NCBI GenBank assembly: GCA_050247255.1
Contig: JBFWUM010000080.1
Location: forward strand, 1-11,273
Reading direction: 5' to 3'
From: JBFWUM01 sp050247255
GTDB taxonomy: Bacteria > Acidobacteriota > Vicinamibacteria > Vicinamibacterales > UBA2999
DNA length: 11,273 nt
Position 1 is the stretch's first letter; each line of letters opens with the position of its first letter. This document shows, piece by piece, positions 5,986-11,273 of the stretch. The position numbers were made by a program, and so were the translations under genes. The notes under the pieces are model-generated. The model had not been told where the DNA came from. It made no database searches and saw only the letters and a list, made by a program, of their open reading frames with translations.

Positions 5986-8712
5986 CTAACGAGCGCTCTG
6001 CAACCTCTGCAGCACGTCGCCGAGCTGTCTCAGCTCCTCGCCGTACTTGGCCCAGTCGCCGGCACGCTGCGCCTCGATGGCGCGGTCGTAGTGGCCGCGT
6101 GCTTCAGCCGCCAGGCCGGTCACGGCGGGTGAGGGCGCGTCCACCGGAGCGGGCTGAGGCGCCCCCGGGGTGACGTTGCGCGTCGTTTCCTGGTCGGCCG
6201 GCCGGGGCGTTGGCATGGCGCCGCCGCCGAACAGGCGCGCCAGCGCGGCGTCGAGCGTCGGCTCCATCACGATCTGGTTCTGGTGGACGACGACGACGCG
6301 ATTCAGCTCGGGGATGCGTCCGCCGGCTGCGCGGAGGTAGAGCGGACGCACGTAGATCAGCGACTCCTCGATCGGAATCACCATCAGCGTGCCCCACGTC
6401 ACGGTGGACCCCTGCTGGTTCCACAGCGTGATCTGCGGCGCAATCGTCTGGTCCTGGTTGATGCGCGCCACCACCTGCCGCGGCCCGAAGATCACTTTCT
6501 GTTTCGGGAACTGGAAGACCCGCAGCCGCCCGTAGTGCTCGCCGTCGCTCCGCGCCACCAGCCAGGCGGCGAGGTTGTCCTTGGCTCGGGGCGTGAACGG
6601 CAGCATCTGGATGAATTCGGCATCCTGCTCGCCTGGCAGCCGCATGATCGTGTAATACGGCTGCATCGCCTGCGCATCCCGCGCATCGTCGATGGTCGGC
6701 ACCTCCCACTGATCCTCGCGGTTGTAGAAGACCGCCGGCTGGGTCATGTGATAGGTGGCGTAGATGGAGGACTGGATCCGGAAGATGTCCTCCGGATAGC
6801 GCACGTGCTCGCGCAGCGACTCCGGCATCTCGTCGAGCGGCCGGAAGAGCGTCGGGAAGCTGCGCGCCAGCGTCGTGACCATCGGGTCATCGGGCTCGGC
6901 CATATAGAACGTCATCGTGCCGTGGAAGGCATCGATGGTGATCTTCACCGAGTTGCGGATGTAGTTCAGCGTGTTCGCCGCCGGCGTCGCATACGGATAG
7001 CGGTTGCTGATTGTGTACGCATCGTAGATCCACACCAGACGCCCATCGGCGATCACCAGATACGGATCCTGATCGAAGCTCAGGAACGGCGCCACCTGCT
7101 GCACGCGCTCCCGGATGTTGCGGTGGTAGATGATCTTGCTCTCGGCGGTGATGTCGTCGCTCAGGACCATCTGGTACGCACCGAACCGGACGGCGTAGGC
7201 GAGCTTCCGCAGCAGCGAACCGAGAGGCACGCCGCCTTCCCCGGCGTACTGCGTGAACACGTTGTCGTCGCCCCGCGGGTAGTGGAACTCCCGCGTGTCG
7301 GTGTTGACGATGGCGTAGTCGCTGGACAGCTCGCCGAAGTAGAGGCTCGGTTCGTCGATCGGCAGCTCCGGAATGGTTTCGGGCGGCAGGTTGCCAACGA
7401 ACAGCACCGGTAACCCTTCGTTGGTCACCTGGTTGACCGGGCCGAGCGTCAGCCCGTACCCGTGGGTAAACGTCAGCCGCTCGTTGACCCAGGTGCGGTT
7501 CGGCAGGCTGCCGGAGTTCAGCTCTCGCGCCGACAGCATCACCTGCCGCAGCCGGCCGTTGAGGCGATAGCGGTCGTTGTCGACCGACACGAAGTCGTAA
7601 TAGGTGCGAATCTCCTGCAGCTGGCCGAACGTGTCGAGCAGCGGCTGGTGATCCCACAGCCGGACGTTCTCGAGCGTCGCCGCGTTGCGATCGATATCGT
7701 TGCGGGTCAGCAGCTCGTCGCCCGACAGCTCGCGCGCTTCGACGCGATCCAGCGCGTAGGCCTGGCGGGTGGCGTCGATGTTGTGCTGGATGAACGGCGA
7801 CTCGCGCACCTGCTCGTCAGGAGTGACGGCAAAGCGCTGCAGCATGGAGCTGTACACCTCGCCGCCAATCGACACCACCAGGTAAAGGCCGATGCCGGCG
7901 ACGATGGGCCAGTTGCGCCGATGGAAGCCCTGCCACGCCGCCAGGGCGGCGCCGATCGCGGCCGCCACGGCAAGCACCAGTGAGGCCGGCATGCGGCCGT
8001 AGACATCGGCGTAGCTGGCGCCGAAGATGACGCCGGACGGCGTGATCAGGTGCTCCGCCTGCTGCAGCCATGCCCCGAACGCCAGCAGCAGGAAGAACGC
8101 CGCGGCGAGCAGCGACAGGTGTCGCCGCGCCGCCTGGCTGAACATCGTTCGGGCCGGGAAGCCGGCCGTCAGGTTGCCGGAGACCGCGTAAAGCGCGCCG
8201 CAGGCGAGCGCGGCGAGAATGACGAGCGCCTGGCCGACCCCGCGCACGAACTGGAAGAACGGCAGCGAGAAGACGTAGAACGACACGTCGCGGCCAAGGA
8301 TTGGATCCGCCTGGCCGAACGGCACGCCGTTGCGCCACATCAGCCAGGTGTCCCACTGGCTGGCGGTGAAGAGCCCGATGAGCACACCGCCAAGCAGCGC
8401 GGCCAGCGGCGCCAGCGCCTGGATCTGCCGGCGGCCGGGCAGCGTGACCTCGAGCCCTTCGCGCGTCGTGAACACCGGGCGGATGTCGCCGAGCCCGGCG
8501 ATGGCGATGCGCAGGTTCAGCATCAGCCATGCCACGGTGACCGCAAAGCCGGCGACGAACAGCATCCCCTGCGTGCGCAGCATGGTCAGGTAGACCGGCT
8601 GGTAGCCGACCTCGCCGAACCAGAGCCAGTCGGTATAGAAGCCGACCATGGACGGACCCAGGAAGATGGCGAACAGGGCGAGGCCGATGATGACAAGGCG
8701 CGTGGGGGTCAT
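5986..8712 (-). CDS. UPF0182 family membrane protein (COG1615)
   Basis: This 908-residue integral membrane protein has unknown function. The N-terminal third holds about seven or eight hydrophobic segments, roughly at residues 5-25, 48-66, 99-117, 161-177, 199-216, 243-260 and 268-285. A large probably extracytoplasmic part follows (about 290-830). Family hallmarks are present: PILGRDVSFYVFSLPF (137-152), the RFAVTPDE--RESPFIQHNI segment then TRQAYALD (about 293-322), and TWVNERLTFTHGYG with GPVNQV. A Pro-rich linker leads to a short helical end with GDWAKYGEEL. Length matches the family. The ATG at 8712 shares ATGA with the stop of the WYL regulator; GAGG at 8727-8724 lies 11 bases upstream. 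Translation is therefore probably coupled to the regulator. The frame is intact and no enzymatic motif is apparent. Confidence 0.95.
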   Translation of the reverse strand: MTPTRLVIIGLALFAIFLGPSMVGFYTDWLWFGEVGYQPVYLTMLRTQGMLFVAGFAVTVAWLMLNLRIAIAGLGDIRPVFTTREGLEVTLPGRRQIQALAPLAALLGGVLIGLFTASQWDTWLMWRNGVPFGQADPILGRDVSFYVFSLPFFQFVRGVGQALVILAALACGALYAVSGNLTAGFPARTMFSQAARRHLSLLAAAFFLLLAFGAWLQQAEHLITPSGVIFGASYADVYGRMPASLVLAVAAAIGAALAAWQGFHRRNWPIVAGIGLYLVVSIGGEVYSSMLQRFAVTPDEQVRESPFIQHNIDATRQAYALDRVEARELSGDELLTRNDIDRNAATLENVRLWDHQPLLDTFGQLQEIRTYYDFVSVDNDRYRLNGRLRQVMLSARELNSGSLPNRTWVNERLTFTHGYGLTLGPVNQVTNEGLPVLFVGNLPPETIPELPIDEPSLYFGELSSDYAIVNTDTREFHYPRGDDNVFTQYAGEGGVPLGSLLRKLAYAVRFGAYQMVLSDDITAESKIIYHRNIRERVQQVAPFLSFDQDPYLVIADGRLVWIYDAYTISNRYPYATPAANTLNYIRNSVKITIDAFHGTMTFYMAEPDDPMVTTLARSFPTLFRPLDEMPESLREHVRYPEDIFRIQSSIYATYHMTQPAVFYNREDQWEVPTIDDARDAQAMQPYYTIMRLPGEQDAEFIQMLPFTPRAKDNLAAWLVARSDGEHYGRLRVFQFPKQKVIFGPRQVVARINQDQTIAPQITLWNQQGSTVTWGTLMVIPIEESLIYVRPLYLRAAGGRIPELNRVVVVHQNQIVMEPTLDAALARLFGGGAMPTPRPADQETTRNVTPGAPQPAPVDAPSPAVTGLAAEARGHYDRAIEAQRAGDWAKYGEELRQLGDVLQRLQSAR

Positions 8713-9692
8713 GATGCGTAGTGCCTCATTGCTTTGGTAAGGTCCGCCCGGACGTCACGCGCCAGGGTGGCGGGGGAGACGACGCGCGCAAACCCGCCCC
8801 AGCCGAGGATCCAGCTGCGGAGGGCCCAGTCGTGGCAGACGTTGAGCGTGAGGAGGAGGCCGCCGTCGGGCGCATCGCGCAGCTCCTGCGAGCTGTGCCA
8901 GACGCGCGCGCGGACGTACGGGGCAATCTGCTTGTCGAACTCGATTTCGGCGCGCGCCGCGGGCCCGGTGTTGACGCCCAGCGAGTTGCCGAAGACGTCG
9001 TCGCCGACAGGCTCGCGCGGCGTGAAGGTCTGCTTCTCGAGCGAGACCGAGGCGATCCGATCGATCGCAAACGTGCGGACCGCGTCGTACTCCGGCACGT
9101 AGGCCAGCAGGTAAAGCCCTCCCTGCGCGAAGAGCAGGCGCGAGGGGTGCACTTCGTAATCCTTGACGCGACCGCTCGACACCGAGTGGTAGCGCATGGA
9201 GGTGACGCGGAAGTGCAACGTCGCCTCGAGCAGCTTGCTGACGACATCGGCGTTCGACGCCGAGCCACGCGCGCGCGGCCCCGGCTTGGCAGCGAGGACC
9301 GTTGGCAGGCGGTCGAGGAACTGGCGCATCCGCGGCGAGAGCATCTTCTCGAGACGCGTGAATGCGTTGGTCAGGTCCCGCTGAAACGGCGTGCCGGCCA
9401 CCGACTCGAGTAGGTTGCGGCTCAGGTAGAGCGCGCACAGCTCGCCCAGCGTGAATCCCGTTTCCAGCCCCTTGAGCACCTGGCCATCCAGCCGCCAGCG
9501 CACGCGCCCATCGTCGTCCCGTTCGTCGTAGAGGGGAAAACCGGCCTCCTGCAGCGCGGCAAGGTCGCGGCGGATGGTGCGGGTCGTGACGTCCACCTCC
9601 TTCGCCATCGCGTCGATGGTGACGCCATGCCGGGAGGTTTCCAGGGCGTGCAGCACGCGCCACTGGCGGATGACTTCCTGATTCCGGGGCAC
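8709..9692 (-). CDS. WYL-domain transcriptional regulator (HTH-WYL-WCX)
   Basis: A 327-residue cytoplasmic DNA-binding regulator. The N-terminal winged HTH spans about residues 5-66, with the recognition region DVTTRTIRRDLAALQEAG at 34-51. The WYL domain spans about 163-222 and includes RYHS (167-170), HPSRLLFAQGGLYLLAY (182-198), then R206, F208 and R212 in the RTFAIDRI segment, the positions that in this family line a ligand or nucleic-acid pocket. The C-terminal WCX extension runs to the end (ALRSWILGWGGFARVVSP, 290-307). The start is GTG at 9692; an ATG at 9699 is in another frame. The gene is divergent from the DNA ligase, 24 bp away, with a perfect palindrome between them, and its stop overlaps the UPF0182 start. 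Known WYL regulators include PafBC and DriD, which act in DNA-damage responses; the ligand and targets here are unknown. Confidence 0.93.
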   Translation of the reverse strand: MPRNQEVIRQWRVLHALETSRHGVTIDAMAKEVDVTTRTIRRDLAALQEAGFPLYDERDDDGRVRWRLDGQVLKGLETGFTLGELCALYLSRNLLESVAGTPFQRDLTNAFTRLEKMLSPRMRQFLDRLPTVLAAKPGPRARGSASNADVVSKLLEATLHFRVTSMRYHSVSSGRVKDYEVHPSRLLFAQGGLYLLAYVPEYDAVRTFAIDRIASVSLEKQTFTPREPVGDDVFGNSLGVNTGPAARAEIEFDKQIAPYVRARVWHSSQELRDAPDGGLLLTLNVCHDWALRSWILGWGGFARVVSPATLARDVRADLTKAMRHYAS

Positions 9693-9696
9693 GGCT

Positions 9697-9708
9697 CATC
9701 GTACGATG
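9697..9708. promoter_or_regulatory. perfect 12-bp palindrome between divergent genes; candidate operator
   Basis: CATCGTACGATG is its own reverse complement. It lies in the 24-bp spacer between the GTG of the WYL regulator (4 bases away) and the ATG of the ligase (8 bases away). The symmetry, and its position next to a regulator gene, suggest an operator that could control both directions. It also contains TACGAT on each strand, a possible -10 box. Confidence 0.5.
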
Positions 9709-9716
9709 GATCGCGC

Positions 9717-10754
9717 ATGGCCAAGAAGACCATCCCCGACGCACCCTATCCTCGACTCGACCTGCCGGTCGTGCCGCCGTACGCGCCGATGGAGGCGAAG
9801 TCGGTGGAACGGATCCCGTCCGGCGAGCAGTGGGTGTACGAGCCGAAGTGGGATGGGTTCCGCTGCCTCGCGTACCGGGATGGCGACGCGGTGGCGCTGC
9901 AGTCGAAAGCGGGGCAGCCGCTGGGACGGTATTTCCCCGAGATAATTCAGGCCGTTGCCGCCTTAAGGCCGGAGAAGTTCGTGCTCGACGGCGAGATCGT
10001 GATCATCGCCAACGGCCGGCTGTCGTTCGATGACTTGTTGATGCGCATCCATCCCGCGGAGAGCCGCATTCGCCGGCTGGCCGCCGAGACGCCGGCGCGG
10101 CTGCTGGTGTTCGACATGCTCGTCGACGAGAAGGGGCGCGATATCACCGACCGGCCGCTGCGCGAGCGGCGCGAGACGCTGGAAGCCTTCCTCGCGAAGC
10201 ACCCGCATCCCTCGATTGAACGGTCCCCCGTCTCCGCCGATCGCGCGAAGGCGGAGCGCTGGATGAAGGAGTTCGGCGCCATCGGCTGCGACGGGGTCGT
10301 CGCCAAGCTGGCGGAGGAGCGCTATCACTCCGGCGATCGCGAGGCGATGCAGAAGATCAAGCGCCTCCGCACCGCCGACTGCGTCGTCGGCGGCTTCCGC
10401 TACGCGAGCGGCGCGCCTGGCGTCATCGGCTCGCTGCTGCTGGGGCTCTACAACGAGCATGGCACGTTGGACCACGTCGGCTTTGCCGCGAGTTTCACCG
10501 CGTCGGAACGCGCGGAGTTGAAGAAGGTCATCGAGCCGCTGAAGGGCGGTCGCGGTTTTACCGGCCGCGCGCCCGGCGGCCCGAGCCGGTGGAGCACCGA
10601 GCGGACGGGCGAGTGGGAGCCGCTGGAGCCGGCGCTGGTCGCCGAGGTCCGCTACGACCACTTCTCCGGCGGCCGCTTCCGCCACGGCACGAAGTTCCTG
10701 CGCTGGCGGCCGGAGAAGAAGCCGAAGCAGTGCACCTTCGACCAGCTCGCCTAG
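9717..10754 (+). CDS. ATP-dependent DNA ligase, LigC-like
   Basis: This 345-residue ligase seals nicks in duplex DNA through a lysyl-AMP intermediate. The nucleotidyltransferase motifs are all visible: motif I EPKWDGFR with adenylation lysine K44, motif III LDGEIV (D91, E93), a LLVFDML segment, motif IV DGVVAK (192-197) and motif V with K213 and K215 in MQKIKR. The OB-fold domain follows, ending in LVAEVRYDHFSGGRFRHG and FLRWR. Size and sequence style match the stand-alone LigC type of actinobacteria and acidobacteria, rather than the LigD polymerase fusion. The ATG at 9717 is preferred because the upstream open frame runs into the opposite regulator gene. The ribosome site is weak (at best ATGGA at 9706-9710). 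No Ku or primase gene is near. The 24-bp divergent spacer suggests control by the WYL protein. Confidence 0.93.
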   Translation: MAKKTIPDAPYPRLDLPVVPPYAPMEAKSVERIPSGEQWVYEPKWDGFRCLAYRDGDAVALQSKAGQPLGRYFPEIIQAVAALRPEKFVLDGEIVIIANGRLSFDDLLMRIHPAESRIRRLAAETPARLLVFDMLVDEKGRDITDRPLRERRETLEAFLAKHPHPSIERSPVSADRAKAERWMKEFGAIGCDGVVAKLAEERYHSGDREAMQKIKRLRTADCVVGGFRYASGAPGVIGSLLLGLYNEHGTLDHVGFAASFTASERAELKKVIEPLKGGRGFTGRAPGGPSRWSTERTGEWEPLEPALVAEVRYDHFSGGRFRHGTKFLRWRPEKKPKQCTFDQLA

Positions 10755-10775
10755 TCGCCCCGCTGCAGCCGTAGT

Positions 10776-10793
10776 GTCCGGCTTGAGCCGGAC
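10776..10793. repeat. small palindromic repeat, copy 2 (GTCCGGC-TTGA-GCCGGAC)
   Basis: GTCCGGC at 10776-10782 pairs with GCCGGAC at 10787-10793 around TTGA, 21 bases after the ligase stop. The reverse strand of 10771-10793 translates as VRLKPDTT, a string I recall as a frequent spurious peptide in Acidobacteriota drafts. It could end ligase transcription, although no T run follows. Confidence 0.65.
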
Positions 10794-10936
10794 CCGTCGG
10801 ATCCGCCCTTGACGCGCCGCGGGCGCGACGATCAGGCCGCCGCCGCGCCGCACGCCCGGAAATCGCTCTCCGCTCGTACTCTTTCGCAGCCGCATCGACT
10901 AGGAGCTGACTCGCAGCGGCACACGCCACACGGCTC

Positions 10937-10966
10937 AAAACGTCCGAGTTGCTTCAGAGCAACTCG
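10937..10966 (-). terminator. hairpin followed by TTTT, weak terminator candidate for the DUF1801 gene
   Basis: The perfect 9-bp stem CGAGTTGCT/AGCAACTCG (10945-10966, loop TCAG) is followed on the minus strand, after four bases, by TTTT (10940-10937). It lies 130 bases past the DUF1801 stop. The T run is short and displaced, and the stem is also the innermost hairpin of the larger nested repeat, so the terminator call is tentative. Confidence 0.3.
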
Positions 10967-11096
10967 AACGCGCTGGGCGAAGTCGATGCGGGTGAATCGC
11001 TGCGATCGATTTCCGGCTACGCACTACGTGGGCGTGCGTCGCAAGGCGGCCGCCTGCTCGCCACGCCCGCGCCGCGGGTGTCGGGCGGCAGCGGCT

Positions 11097-11273
11097 CTAG
11101 CCGGGGTGCTGCCGATTCTCCTTGAGGCGAGCCGTCACGATCTTCGTCAGGAGTCCGTAGGGGAAGGGCTCGTCGAGCGGGAACTTCAGGTTACCCTTGG
11201 GGCCGGTGTACTTCGCGAGCTGCGCCTTCAAGGTCTTGTCGTTCACCGGCGGATAGATGCCGATGTGGTTCTT
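11097..11273 (-). CDS. DUF1801 domain protein, 3' part (5' end outside window)
   Basis: The last 58 residues plus a TAG stop (11099 to 11097) are readable on the minus strand to the window edge. The segments NHIGIYPPV, YTGPKGNLKFPLDEPFP and LLTKIVTARLKEN match the C-terminal half of DUF1801 (YdhG-like) domains, small soluble proteins of 110-140 residues whose function is not firmly established; some relatives have been called iron chaperones. The N-terminal half is missing. The gene faces the ligase across the nested inverted repeat. Confidence 0.8.
   Translation of the reverse strand, partial: KNHIGIYPPVNDKTLKAQLAKYTGPKGNLKFPLDEPFPYGLLTKIVTARLKENRQHPG

Larger units (their letters stand above)
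10760..11094. other. large nested imperfect inverted repeat filling the ligase-DUF1801 gap; possible structured RNA or mobile repeat
   Basis: No gene is seen in 10755-11096. The gap instead folds back on itself. Core pairs: CCGGAAATCG 10856-10865 with 11007-11016; TCGCAG 10884-10889 with 11000-11005; CCGCATCGACT 10890-10900 with 10981-10991; TCGCAGCG 10911-10918 with 10971-10980 (two-base bulge GG); CGAGTTGCT 10945-10953 with 10958-10966 around TCAG. Outer colinear pairs: 10849-10855 with 11032-11038, 10835-10841 with 11045-11051, 10818-10825 with 11064-11071, 10803-10808 with 11083-11088, and 10760-10766 with 11088-11094 (sharing G11088). The core arms are hard to explain by chance; the outer GC-only arms are weaker. 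The strand and nature (RNA, DNA hairpin or degenerate transposon ends) are undetermined. Confidence 0.6.

Noticed and set aside
6283..7413. A 376-codon plus-strand frame opposite UPF0182
   Set aside because: It is rich in His, Arg and Val as expected for the reverse of a GC-rich gene; UPF0182 motifs on the other strand are clear.
9627..9716. Upstream ATG extending the ligase by 30 residues
   Set aside because: The extension lies within the opposite regulator gene and has no ligase similarity; the ATG at 9717 begins a normal LigC-type N-terminus.
10558..10938. A minus-strand frame (126 codons, TTG start) running from the inverted repeat into the ligase
   Set aside because: It crosses the palindromic repeat, where it reads GPAQAGHY, and then shadows the ligase. 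No ribosome site or family similarity is evident.
10856..11016. Integron attC site, RNase P RNA, tmRNA, SRP RNA or 6S RNA
   Set aside because: The attC end boxes and the conserved motifs I know for these RNAs are absent. 6S RNA could not be ruled out by eye but has no positive support.
1..11273. A defence system, phage or insertion element anchored on the WYL regulator
   Set aside because: WYL proteins do accompany defence islands, but no nuclease, helicase, methylase, cyclase, transposase or integrase gene is present here.

Overview
The window looks like chromosomal DNA from a high-GC soil or environmental bacterium, most likely an Acidobacteriota of the Vicinamibacteria type. The call rests on three things: a TIGR03435-family secreted protein, a family concentrated in Acidobacteriota; uniformly GC-rich coding sequence; and a small palindromic repeat (CCGGCTTnAGCCGG) whose reverse-strand translation reads VRLKPDTT, a spurious peptide I recall from acidobacterial drafts. 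This is inference; there is no rRNA or marker gene to settle it. I see no tRNA, rRNA, CRISPR array, insertion sequence or phage gene.

Layout. Positions 1-3995 and on to 4792 carry four plus-strand genes, closely packed: the 3' part of treZ (malto-oligosyltrehalose trehalohydrolase), a glycogen debranching enzyme overlapping it by 29 bp, an FAD-dependent monooxygenase with a problematic 5' end just after a heptamer repeat, and murI (glutamate racemase) overlapping the monooxygenase by 4 bp. A minus-strand block faces them: a WYL-domain regulator (9692 to 8709), a large UPF0182 membrane protein coupled to it by an ATGA overlap (8712 to 5986), and a secreted TIGR03435 protein (5905 to 4781) whose 3' end overlaps the 3' end of murI by 12 bp. 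Divergent from the regulator, only 24 bp away, is a LigC-like ATP-dependent DNA ligase (9717-10754). The window ends in the 3' part of a minus-strand DUF1801 gene.

How the genes may work together. The first two fit storage-glucan conversion: the debranching enzyme trims glycogen and TreZ releases trehalose from maltooligosyl-trehalose. The monooxygenase-murI pair has no obvious metabolic logic. The regulator-UPF0182 pair and the divergent ligase share a control region built around a perfect 12-bp palindrome, so the WYL protein may control itself, UPF0182 and the ligase.

The most unusual non-coding signal is the 342-bp gap between the ligase and the DUF1801 gene (10755-11096). It is one long nested imperfect inverted repeat: arms of 10, 6, 11 and 9 bp in the core, with further colinear arms reaching outward almost to both stop codons. 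It matches no RNA or element family that I recognise.
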